Shown here: one piece after another, positions 1 through 7,717 of the stretch
Position numbering within the stretch: the stretch's first letter is position 1
Layout of the letters: each line of letters starts with the position of its first letter
Assembly (NCBI GenBank): GCA_030538075.1
Contig: JAUNUQ010000022.1
Location: 1-40,154 of the forward strand
DNA from: Tissierellia bacterium
GTDB taxonomy: Bacteria; Bacillota; Clostridia; Tissierellales; Peptoniphilaceae
Direction of reading: 5' to 3'
DNA: 40,154 nucleotides
Made by a program: the position numbers and the translations under genes
The notes under the pieces: model-generated
Told to the model about the DNA's origin: nothing
Seen by the model: the letters and a program-made list of their open reading frames with translations, nothing else
Databases searched by the model: none

Positions 1-2
1 TC

Positions 3-1019
3 AGTGCTCTTTTTTGTATCATTTGTTTGACATCTGAGGGTTCAGGTGGGATGTTTATTCAATCTCTAAAATTTGTAGATAGACATCAAGGGAATCGTTC
101 AAATGTTTCAATTATTGGACAGGAAAGTGTTGCGGAGACTTGGAGACTTTGCAAGATGAATCTAGCGATTAGAGGAATTGCTCATAACCTTGGAGATAAG
201 AATGCTTCAACCTTTACCGAGGACTTACACAAAGATAAAAAAGTTGATTTTATTATGGCTAATCCTCCGTTTAATCTAAAGAATTGGCGTGGTGAGGATG
301 AACTAACCAATGACTATAGATGGAAAGGTTATCAAACACCTAGAGTTTCAAATGCTAACTACGCTTGGATTCTTCATATGATTTCTAAGTTGGATGTATC
401 AAAAGGAATTGCAGGTTTCCTGCTTGCTAATGGTGCCTTGAATGATCCAGATGAATATGAAATTAGAAAACAGATCTTAGAAAATGACAAGGTCGAAGCG
501 ATAATAGTATTACCTAGAGACATGTTCTACACCACTGACATTTCAGTGACCCTTTGGATAGTAAACATGAATAAAAAGGCTGGAGAAGTAAATGGTCGTT
601 CAGTGAGAGACCGTACCAATGAAGTTTTGTTCATGGACTTACGTCGCTGGGATGAAAATATTGAAGAAATCACAATTGATAAAGGAAAGAAAAAGAAGAA
701 AGTAGCTTTAACTGACGAGCAAATCTCAAAGATAAAGGCAATTTACAATAATTGGCAAAGCGCATATACAAGTCAATATTCGGACGTTCCAGAACTATGT
801 AAAGCTGTTAAGTTAGATTCAGAAGATGGTATTCGTGCGAAGAATTATTCGCTTGCTCCAAGTAAATATATTGAGTTCATCGACCACGATTTAGATATAG
901 ATTTTGAATCAGAGATGAAGCGTATTCAAGATGAAATTAGAGAGATTATGAAACAAGAAAAGAAATCTCAATCTATGCTTGAAAAAGCGTTCAGAGGTAT
1001 TGGTTATGAGATTGACTAA
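3..1019 (+). CDS. hsdM: Type I restriction-modification DNA methyltransferase subunit (HsdM), 5'-partial
   Basis: C-terminal part of the modification subunit, which transfers methyl groups from SAM to adenine N6 in complex with HsdS. Seen: the SAM-motif tail GSGGMF, the block WRLCKMNLAIRGI, and the catalytic motif IV NPPF at bases 261-272. A Lys-rich segment and a helical C-terminus follow. The frame is open to the window edge, so the N-terminal helical domain lies outside or is lost; a TTG at 27 is only an internal codon. Oddity: the usual aromatic-D-P before GSGG is not in this frame (it reads LTSE-GSGG), while a neighbouring frame reads LFD just upstream, which suggests a small indel near base 32. 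hsdS overlaps its 3' end by 14 nt. The family call is firm; integrity is uncertain. Confidence 0.88.
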   Translation, partial: SALFCIICLTSEGSGGMFIQSLKFVDRHQGNRSNVSIIGQESVAETWRLCKMNLAIRGIAHNLGDKNASTFTEDLHKDKKVDFIMANPPFNLKNWRGEDELTNDYRWKGYQTPRVSNANYAWILHMISKLDVSKGIAGFLLANGALNDPDEYEIRKQILENDKVEAIIVLPRDMFYTTDISVTLWIVNMNKKAGEVNGRSVRDRTNEVLFMDLRRWDENIEEITIDKGKKKKKVALTDEQISKIKAIYNNWQSAYTSQYSDVPELCKAVKLDSEDGIRAKNYSLAPSKYIEFIDHDLDIDFESEMKRIQDEIREIMKQEKKSQSMLEKAFRGIGYEID

Positions 1020-2121
1020 ACTAGGGGACTATATTGAAGCCTTTGATGAACGAAATAAAGCTAATTTGTTTGATACCGAAAGCGTTGTTGGATTATCTAC
1101 GCAAAAAAAGATGATAGAGACAAAAGCTGATCTTGTTGGCGTAAGTCTTTCAAACTATAAATTGTTTCCTCCTCAATCATTTGCTTATGTTGCTGATACA
1201 TCAAGAAGAGGAGAAAAAATGTCTCTAGCTTACAATGATTCAGAAAATACTTATTTGGTTTCATCAATTTCGACTGTGTTTCGAATTGTTGTAGATTACC
1301 AACTATCAGCTGACTACCTTTTTATGTATTTTAATCGTCCAGAGTTTGATCGCTACTCTAGGTTTAACTCTTGGGGATCTGCTAGAGAAACTTTCTCTTG
1401 GGAGGATATGTGTGATATCGAAATTGAACTTCCGCCACTAGAAATTCAGCAAAAATATGTTGATGTCTATAAGTCCATGCTTGCAAATCAGGCGTGTTAT
1501 GAGCGAAGTTTGGAAGATTTGAAGTTGGTATGCGATGGATATATTGAAGATTTGAGAAGAAAGATACCACCTGAAAGATTAGAAAAATATATAGAAAGAA
1601 AAAATATTCGAAATTATAATGGAGAATTAACACTTGTAATGGGACTTAGTACTAAGAAAGAGTTTAGAGAACCCCAGAGTAGAGTAAATAGAGATAAGCT
1701 TCATACGTATAAGATCGTCTCAAAAAATGATATCGCTTTTGTTCCAACTACCGACACATGGAAAGTTCTTGCTTTTGCCATCAATACTATGAGTGAAGAT
1801 ATTGTTGTCTCACCAATATATGAAGTGTTTTCAATTAATCAAAGGAAGATAATTTCTGAGTATCTAGGCATGTGGTTAAGTCGTACTGAATTTGATCGGT
1901 ATGCAAGATACAACTCATGGGGTAGCGCAAGAGAGAACTTTGATTGGTCAGAAATGTGTGAAGTGAAGATCCCGATTCCGCCAATAGAAATCCAACAAGA
2001 TATTGTAGATATTTACAACGTCTACATTGAACGCAAAGAAATCAACGAAAAACTTAAAGCTCAAATTAAAGATATTTGTCCGATACTTATTAAGGGTTCA
2101 TTGGATGAATCGAGTTTGTAA
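1006..2121 (+). CDS. hsdS: Type I restriction-modification specificity subunit (HsdS)
   Basis: DNA-recognition subunit of the type I complex. I chose ATG 1006 because GAGG lies 8 nt upstream; an upstream in-frame alternative at 979 sits deeper inside hsdM. The 371-residue protein has the classic two-half layout. Each half is a target recognition domain followed by a conserved helix region ending in PPxEIQQ. Both halves carry the same block, FDRY-x-R-(F/Y)-NSWGSARE-x-F-x-W, near residues 112-132 and 296-316, and both begin with a GLSTxKK segment. The two domains therefore look like paralogues. Usual length for HsdS is about 350-450, so it appears complete. It overlaps hsdM by 14 nt and is followed 12 nt later by hsdR. 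Only one hsdS and no nearby recombinase are seen, so there is no evidence here for phase variation. Confidence 0.93.
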   Translation: MRLTKLGDYIEAFDERNKANLFDTESVVGLSTQKKMIETKADLVGVSLSNYKLFPPQSFAYVADTSRRGEKMSLAYNDSENTYLVSSISTVFRIVVDYQLSADYLFMYFNRPEFDRYSRFNSWGSARETFSWEDMCDIEIELPPLEIQQKYVDVYKSMLANQACYERSLEDLKLVCDGYIEDLRRKIPPERLEKYIERKNIRNYNGELTLVMGLSTKKEFREPQSRVNRDKLHTYKIVSKNDIAFVPTTDTWKVLAFAINTMSEDIVVSPIYEVFSINQRKIISEYLGMWLSRTEFDRYARYNSWGSARENFDWSEMCEVKIPIPPIEIQQDIVDIYNVYIERKEINEKLKAQIKDICPILIKGSLDESSL

Positions 2122-2133
2122 AAGGAGGTTATT

Positions 2134-5100
2134 ATGAATTACATTTTTGAAAAAGGACAGTTCACAGAAGCTGAACTTGAGTCCGCTATCATATCTCTTT
2201 TTGAGCAAGAAGGTTATGAATATGTAATCGGTGAAAGCATTCATAGGAGATTTGAAGATGTTCTTCTCCTTGATGACTTACATGGATTTTTGAAAGAGCG
2301 ATACAAAAATAATAACTTAAGTAATACAGAGCTTAAAAAGATAACCAACAAGTTGGATCACATTACTTCTGCTCCTCTGTACTTGGGCAATAGAGAAGCT
2401 TTCTTGCTCGTGAACGAAGGATTTGATTTAGTTAGAGACAATCCTAATGAAGTTGCTCTACACATTGATTATATTGATTTTGTCACTCCAGAAAACAACC
2501 GATTTAAAGTTGTGAATCAGTTTTCAGTTCAGGGAGATCGTTTAAGAAGACCGGATGTACTCATTTTTATAAATGGTATTCCTGTAGTTATTTGTGAGTT
2601 CAAATCTGCTATCAAGGAAGATACAACAATTTATGATGCATGGGAACAAATAACCATTCGATACAACCGTGATATTCCAAAGTTGATGAAGTATTCATTC
2701 TTATCAGTGATTAGTGACGGTGCAAATACAAAGCTCGGTAGTATCTTTACGCCATATCCATACTATTATGCGTGGAATAAAGCGAATGACGAAGACAAGG
2801 TATCAAACGGAATAAGTTCCCTTTTTACTATGATTAAAGGAGCATTTGCCAAAGAACGTATTCTGGCTATTTTGAGAGATTTTGTTTTCTATCCTGACGA
2901 TAGCAAGAAAAATGAAGCTATAGTATGTCGATATCCGCAGTTTTTTGCCGCTCAAAAAATGTTGGACAGCATTCGTTTGCACATGAAACCTCTTGGTGAT
3001 GGTAAAGGTGGTACTTATTTTGGAGCAACTGGTAGTGGAAAAACACTAACCATGTTGTTTTTGGCTCGTCTTATTGCATTGCGAGATCCCGAATCCTTTA
3101 ATAACCCAACCGTTGTAATAATTGTGGATCGTGAGGATTTAGATACACAGACTTCCGAGTTGTTTGAGACTGCTAAGAAATATCTCCATGAAGAAAATGT
3201 TCGTAGTATTGAATCTAGAAAAGATATGTCGGAAACATTAGGTGATAGACCTAGTGGTGGTGTATACATTACTTCTATTCAGAAATTTTGTGAAAATACA
3301 GGACTCCTATCCGATCGATCAAACATTATCTGCATTTCTGATGAAGCGCATAGAACACAAACAGGGGTAGGAGCCAAACTTAAGAAAACGGAACAAGGTG
3401 TTTTTACGACCTATGGTTTTGCTAAATATTTAAGAGATAGCTTTCCAAATGCTACGTACTGCGGATTTACAGGCACTCCTATTGATGAAACAATAGCTGT
3501 CTTTGGCGATGTAGTAGACAGATATACGATGAAAGAATCAAGCGATGATGGTATCACGGTAAGAATTGCTTATGAACCACGGCTAGCAAGAGTCATTCTG
3601 TCTGATGAACAGGCAAAAGAAATTCAGAAGTACTATGAGAAATGTGCAGAGGAAGGTTCAAACCCTGAGCAAGTTGAGGAAAGCAAAAAGGCTATGTCTC
3701 AAATGAGGGCAATCTTAGGTCATCCAGATCGTCTCAAAAAGCTAGCAAAAGATATTGTTCAACACTATGAAAAGTTGTGTGCTGAAAAACCTCAGATTAT
3801 TCAAAAAGCGATGATTGTCTGTGCTGATAGGCAATTAGCATTTAACACGTTAAAAGAAATCTTAACGGTTCGTCCTGAGTGGGGATACAAACTAAAATCC
3901 GACAAAGAAAATGAATTGTCTAAAGAGGAGTTAGATAAACTTCTACCTCTACCTAAGATTAATCTTGTTGCTACACAAGGAGCAAATGACGAAAAAGATT
4001 TATTTGATTTATGTGGGACAAAAGAGCATAGAAAAATGCTCGATGGTCAGTTCAAAAACAATGATTCGAATTTCAAAATAGCAGTCGTTGTTGATATGTG
4101 GATTACAGGTTTTGATGTTCCTTCATTGGCAGTCATGTACATTGATAAACCATTACAAAAGCATACTTTAATACAGACTATCTCTCGTGTTAATAGAGTA
4201 TTTGATGGCAAAGATAAAGGCTTAGTCGTTGACTATATTGGAATCAAGAATGATATGCTGGAAGCGGTAAAACGCTATGGAAAAGATGATGAGAGCCCAG
4301 TTGATGAATTAGCAATATCACTCTCCGTGTTCAGAAACCACTTGTCTTTAATTGATGAGCTATTAGTCGACTTTAATGCAACTAAGTTTTTTGTTGGTTC
4401 TCCAATTGATCGTCTTCATTGCTTGAATCATGCGGCGGAATATGTTCAATCAAGTAAAGAACTTGAAAATCGTTTTATAGGTTTATCTAGAAGATTAAAA
4501 GCGGCTTACGTTATCTGCTTCCCTTCAGGAGAATTAACAGACCTTGAGACATCAAAAGCTCAGTTCTATTTAGCGATTCGTTCAATCATATTCAAGCAAA
4601 CAAAAGGAAATGCTCCTGATGCAGAGATGATGAATGCTGTCGTTCAAGAAATGGTAAATAATGCCATTTCCTGTACAGGTATCGAAGACATTATAGACAC
4701 GAACAAAACGGTAGACCTATTCAGTGATGAGTTTATCCAACAGTTAGACACGGTAAAGCTACCTATCACGAAATTTAATGCATTATTGAAACTCTTAAGA
4801 AAAGCCATATCTAGCTATAGTAAGACTAATAGGGTTAAGGCAATCGAATTTGATGAAAGACTTAAGAAGGTTGTTGAGGCATATAATACTAGGGACAAAC
4901 TTATCTTTACCAGTGAAGTCGTTGACGATTTCGTAAATGACCTATCTGATCAGCTCCTAAAGATTATTAGAGACCTACAAGATGATCAAAGTTCTTTTGC
5001 AAAGATGGGAATCACCTTTGAAGAAAAGGCGTTCTATGACATTCTCATCAAAGTGCGTGATGATCACGGCTTCCCTTATGCTGATGAAAAATGCTTAGTC

Positions 5101-5295
5101 CTTGCTAAGAAGATTAAAGAGCTGGTAGATGATAAGTCACAATTTACAGACTGGTCAACTCGTGATGATATCAAGTTTCAATTACAAATGGATTTGACAG
5201 TTCTTCTCTATCACAACGGATACCCACCAGAGTGGGATGAAGAAGTCTTTGAAAAAGTAATGGAACAGGCAGAGAATTTTAAGAAGTACAGTTAG
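2134..5295 (+). CDS. hsdR: Type I restriction endonuclease subunit (HsdR)
   Basis: Motor and nuclease subunit that translocates and cuts unmodified DNA. At 1053 residues it has the normal length for the family. In order: an N-terminal HSDR_N nuclease domain with the PD-(D/E)xK pattern (PDVLIF near residue 140 and EFK near 155-157); a Walker A motif GATGSGKT near 296-303; the DEAH box near 403-406; the SF2 motif FTGTP near 448; helicase motifs including TGFDVPSL and QTISRVNRV in the second RecA domain; and a long helical C-terminus for complex assembly. An AAGGAGG ribosome site lies 6 nt before the ATG. No internal break is seen. Activity in the cell depends on whether hsdM is intact. Confidence 0.96.
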   Translation: MNYIFEKGQFTEAELESAIISLFEQEGYEYVIGESIHRRFEDVLLLDDLHGFLKERYKNNNLSNTELKKITNKLDHITSAPLYLGNREAFLLVNEGFDLVRDNPNEVALHIDYIDFVTPENNRFKVVNQFSVQGDRLRRPDVLIFINGIPVVICEFKSAIKEDTTIYDAWEQITIRYNRDIPKLMKYSFLSVISDGANTKLGSIFTPYPYYYAWNKANDEDKVSNGISSLFTMIKGAFAKERILAILRDFVFYPDDSKKNEAIVCRYPQFFAAQKMLDSIRLHMKPLGDGKGGTYFGATGSGKTLTMLFLARLIALRDPESFNNPTVVIIVDREDLDTQTSELFETAKKYLHEENVRSIESRKDMSETLGDRPSGGVYITSIQKFCENTGLLSDRSNIICISDEAHRTQTGVGAKLKKTEQGVFTTYGFAKYLRDSFPNATYCGFTGTPIDETIAVFGDVVDRYTMKESSDDGITVRIAYEPRLARVILSDEQAKEIQKYYEKCAEEGSNPEQVEESKKAMSQMRAILGHPDRLKKLAKDIVQHYEKLCAEKPQIIQKAMIVCADRQLAFNTLKEILTVRPEWGYKLKSDKENELSKEELDKLLPLPKINLVATQGANDEKDLFDLCGTKEHRKMLDGQFKNNDSNFKIAVVVDMWITGFDVPSLAVMYIDKPLQKHTLIQTISRVNRVFDGKDKGLVVDYIGIKNDMLEAVKRYGKDDESPVDELAISLSVFRNHLSLIDELLVDFNATKFFVGSPIDRLHCLNHAAEYVQSSKELENRFIGLSRRLKAAYVICFPSGELTDLETSKAQFYLAIRSIIFKQTKGNAPDAEMMNAVVQEMVNNAISCTGIEDIIDTNKTVDLFSDEFIQQLDTVKLPITKFNALLKLLRKAISSYSKTNRVKAIEFDERLKKVVEAYNTRDKLIFTSEVVDDFVNDLSDQLLKIIRDLQDDQSSFAKMGITFEEKAFYDILIKVRDDHGFPYADEKCLVLAKKIKELVDDKSQFTDWSTRDDIKFQLQMDLTVLLYHNGYPPEWDEEVFEKVMEQAENFKKYS

Positions 5296-5336
5296 ATTGA
5301 TGTCTATATTGCGATCTTTATAAATAGGAGAATAAT

Positions 5337-6296
5337 ATGAAATTTACAGAAGAACAGTTAGTTGCTTATTCAAAGCCTCTGAGCGAAACAGAGGAACAGC
5401 AATGTAAAAATGCAATAGCTATGGTTGTTGATGCATTGAAGAAGTTAGGATTTAAGGAAGAAAATCAAATTACTAAGAAATATTCGGAAACTCCATCTTT
5501 TCAAGTAAAAATGAAAAGTGCTCAAGATGGATATGAAGTGAACATATTTTTACAAGGTTCATATGCTAAAAACACAAATGTTAGAACTCATAGTGATGTT
5601 GATATTGCTGTTGTCCAGGAAGATGTCTTTAGACCAAAATATAGACCTGGTGTAACAGGTGCGGATTATGGTTTTGCCAACGCTTTACCTAGAGCCAAAT
5701 CGTTCAAAGATGTGGTACAAGAAGCATTAATCAAAAAGTTTGGTAAAGATGTAGAGAGATGCAACAAGTCAATTAAAATACATGGCAATACCTATAGAAA
5801 AGATGCAGACTCGGTTCCGGCTTTGCGCTTTCGTAATTACCAACAGGACTATATTAATGATTCAGACAACTATATTGGTGGCATACTTATTAAACCGGAT
5901 GAAGGTGTGGAAATTATTAATTATCCAGAACAACATTTGAGAAATGGCATTGAAAAGAATAAATCTACCAATTATTCTTTCAAAAAGATGGTAAGAATTG
6001 CCAAAGAGATGAGATATCAAATGGAAGACAGGGGTTATAAGTACGCTAAAAAAGCAAGTTCTTTTGGCGTAGAGTGTTTAGTCTGGAATGTTCCTGACGA
6101 TATTTTTACAAAATATCAATTGATCGGCTTTAAATTTGAAGAGATTGTTACTTACCTTTATTCAAACCGAAATTCTATTTTAATTTTCAAGGAAGTAAAC
6201 GGTATAAAGAATTTATGTGACGACGATGTTGAACGAAGAGATATTTATATTGGTTTTGTTGAAGAGTTGAAGAGATTTTTTGAATATGAATACTAG
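5337..6296 (+). CDS. CD-NTase (CBASS cyclic-oligonucleotide synthase)
   Basis: Predicted cGAS/DncV-like nucleotidyltransferase that makes a cyclic oligonucleotide alarm signal on phage infection. Seen in the 319-residue protein: QGSYAKNTNV at 73-82 (the GS nucleotide-binding turn), the metal-binding DVD at 87-89, and a third acidic site near D156/D158 in RKDADSVPALR. The N-terminal YSKPLSETEE helix is also typical of the group, and a helical OAS-like C-terminal half follows. ATG 5337 has AGGAG about 7 nt upstream. The gene lies 41 bp after hsdR and overlaps the next gene by 11 nt, so the pair is probably translationally coupled. I cannot assign the CD-NTase clade or the product nucleotide from sequence alone. 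A generic nucleotidyltransferase is less likely given the membrane-effector neighbour. Confidence 0.88.
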   Translation: MKFTEEQLVAYSKPLSETEEQQCKNAIAMVVDALKKLGFKEENQITKKYSETPSFQVKMKSAQDGYEVNIFLQGSYAKNTNVRTHSDVDIAVVQEDVFRPKYRPGVTGADYGFANALPRAKSFKDVVQEALIKKFGKDVERCNKSIKIHGNTYRKDADSVPALRFRNYQQDYINDSDNYIGGILIKPDEGVEIINYPEQHLRNGIEKNKSTNYSFKKMVRIAKEMRYQMEDRGYKYAKKASSFGVECLVWNVPDDIFTKYQLIGFKFEEIVTYLYSNRNSILIFKEVNGIKNLCDDDVERRDIYIGFVEELKRFFEYEY

Positions 6297-6840
6297 AATA
6301 GAAAAACTATTAAAATTAATGGCGTTTGCTTGCATATCAATTCTCGTTGGTCTTTATATGTTTAAGTATAAAGGGATGATTACGACGCCTATAGAGTGGT
6401 TTGATGTTATATCAGAATCAATAGGGTATTCGATGATGTTCATTATATTATTTGAAAGACTTCTATGGAGACTAAACCCGATTTCAAAATTGCCTAAACT
6501 CAAGAAAAACTATTCTGGAATTTTGAAGTACAAGTTTAATGATAATGAAGGGGAAAAGAAAGTAAAATTAAGTGTTAACCAAACATATTTGACTGTAACT
6601 GTAAAATTATATACTGATGAAATTACGAGCAAAACATTGACAAGCGAGTTATTGGAGGAAAATGGTGAATATATATTAGTATATACCTATCAAACAAACC
6701 CCAAAAGTGCATATAGCGAGAATAACCCGATACAGATAGGAACATGCAAATTGTCAGTTATTAATGATAGTTCACTCGAAGGAGTTTATTGGACAAACAG
6801 GAAAACTATTGGAGATTTAAGTTTGACATCTATTGAATAG
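6286..6840 (+). CDS. Cap15-like CBASS membrane effector (2 TM plus beta-rich domain)
   Basis: Putative membrane-disrupting effector of the CBASS pair. ATG 6286 is preferred over a TTG two codons upstream. The 184-residue protein has hydrophobic segments near residues 11-27 and 42-60, a short basic linker, then a C-terminal domain of alternating beta-type strands (about 67-184) with many Lys, Thr and Tyr. That layout matches Cap15-type effectors, in which a beta-barrel binds the cyclic nucleotide and the two helices act in the membrane. The assignment rests on architecture and position rather than on catalytic residues, since the family has none to check. The 11 nt overlap with the CD-NTase supports one functional unit. 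No Cap2/Cap3 ancillary genes follow, so this would be a minimal type I CBASS. Confidence 0.75.
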   Translation: MNTRIEKLLKLMAFACISILVGLYMFKYKGMITTPIEWFDVISESIGYSMMFIILFERLLWRLNPISKLPKLKKNYSGILKYKFNDNEGEKKVKLSVNQTYLTVTVKLYTDEITSKTLTSELLEENGEYILVYTYQTNPKSAYSENNPIQIGTCKLSVINDSSLEGVYWTNRKTIGDLSLTSIE

Positions 6841-6871
6841 AGTTTCGTGGTTTATGTAGTGAAAGGTTTAA

Positions 6872-7039
6872 GAAGAGTTATCATTCTTTAAATACGTACA
6901 AACACCGAAATCAAACACAGCTGGATATGAAGTAACGAAACGTTACGCCAACTTGAAGTCACAATTTGTGACCTCAAAATTCCAAAAAAAGAAGATTAGT
7001 ATCACCCCTGATACTGTTTTGATACTAAGAACCTCTTAA
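6872..7039 (+). pseudogene. Possible gene remnant with ORF6N-like motif
   Basis: A 55-codon stretch is open on the + strand but has no start codon and no ribosome site, and ends at TAA 7037-7039. It contains YANLKSQFVTSKF near its middle. LKSQFVTS resembles the segment found in ORF6N-domain phage antirepressor-like proteins, where a Gly/Arg-rich stretch normally follows; here the reading turns Lys-rich and then stops. The likeness is short and from memory, so chance is possible. It fits decayed mobile or prophage DNA bordering a defence island. Confidence 0.3.
6932..7028. repeat. Cluster of three perfect inverted repeats
   Basis: GTAACG-AAA-CGTTAC lies at 6932-6946. GTCACAA-T-TTGTGAC lies at 6958-6972. 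TTAGTATCA (6996-7004) pairs with TGATACTAA (7020-7028), with an intervening extra TGATACT at 7009-7015 that can also pair with the left arm. Three perfect dyads within 97 bp is more than expected by chance. They could be operator or recombination sites of a lost element. Confidence 0.55.
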
Positions 7040-7143
7040 ACTAACTAAAAAGAGAGTAAAAACCACTCAAAAACGAAACAAATAAGATTCTAAAATAAGA
7101 AAATAGATACAAATATGTTTTGGGATTTATAGAGTGGGAATAA

Positions 7144-7242
7144 GTAGCAACAACTGAAAACGGCTTTAACAGTGGCTTTATCGGCTTAGAAACGGCTGAC
7201 TGGGACAAAATTGGGCAAATATTTCAAAAAGAATATTACTAA
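7144..7242 (+). pseudogene. Possible C-terminal remnant of an unidentified gene
   Basis: A 32-codon reading runs from just after an in-frame stop at 7141-7143 to TAA 7240-7242. It contains NGFNSGFIGLETADWDKIG, which reads like real protein rather than random AT-rich translation. The stop falls inside the hairpin at 7237-7257, as it would at a genuine 3' end. No start or ribosome site is present, so the upstream part is lost or frameshifted. I do not recognise the family. Confidence 0.35.
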
Positions 7243-7257
7243 GAATACTTCTTAGTA
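7237..7257. repeat. Perfect 9 bp hairpin at the end of a gene remnant
   Basis: TACTAAGAA (7237-7245) and TTCTTAGTA (7249-7257) are separated by 3 nt. It overlaps the stop of the remnant reading at 7240-7242. It lacks a clear T tract, so terminator function is only possible. Confidence 0.4.
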
Positions 7258-7272
7258 TATTTAGCATTTATG

Positions 7273-7301
7273 GAAGCTCTGGTCTATATGGCCGGAGCTT
7301 C
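7273..7301 (+). terminator. Terminator-like hairpin
   Basis: GAAGCTCTGGTC (7273-7284) pairs with GGCCGGAGCTTC (7290-7301) over 12 positions including two G-T wobbles, with a 5 nt TATAT loop. The tail TGTCTTAT is only weakly T-rich. It is the strongest candidate for ending transcription of the upstream island. Confidence 0.5.
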
Positions 7302-7717
7302 TGTCTTATATGTATGAAAAAATTGAATATATAGTTCAATAGCTCTTTGTCACTTCTTTATCTTACATTCTTTTCTTATCTTTGAAGATTTCTTCGGATA
7401 GATCATTTCCAATCATAGAACTCCTGATCTGAGATCTCCCCATTATGTAGACTCTATCCGAAAAGATATGAATATCTATGATTAAATGATGAAATGCTAT
7501 TGATTTAGATTCTAAAGAGTTATAATAGTTGTATTAATGGAGAGAGACAAATTGGAGTTTGTGGAGATAAGTTTATAGAGGAGTTGGTTTTGTTGGCATC
7601 TATTGTTCATTAACCTTAAATCTACAAAGTTAGAAGTTGCTATGCCGAACGAAGTCTGAGGTTTTCAGTATCAGTTCATACCATCTAAAAAACGAATATA
7701 AAAAGGACGCAAATTAA

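Larger units (their letters stand above)
6841..7717. other. 877 bp without an intact gene: debris, inverted repeats and EamA leader
   Basis: The AT-rich spacer after the CBASS pair holds no complete gene. On the + strand a start-less open frame from 6872 to 7039 and a second from 7144 to 7242 look like fragments of lost genes (listed separately). Four perfect hairpins lie at 6932-6946, 6958-6972, 6996-7028 and 7237-7257, and a terminator-like one at 7273-7301. The last ~220 bases are probably the EamA promoter and leader. A weak promoter candidate there is TTGATT (7500-7505), 15 bp, TATAAT (7521-7526). I saw no recognisable riboswitch. Confidence 0.6.

Noticed and set aside
154-162. HprK P-loop Ser in place of Gly (residues 154-162 of the protein at 39211-40134), considered as a defect
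   Set aside because: GDSSIGKS still fits GxxxxGKS and the HxD and signature motifs are intact, so activity is likely normal. The coordinates given here are protein residues.
7543-7717. Riboswitch or T-box in the EamA leader
   Set aside because: No T-box core sequence, guanidine-type motif or clear terminator/antiterminator pair was recognised.
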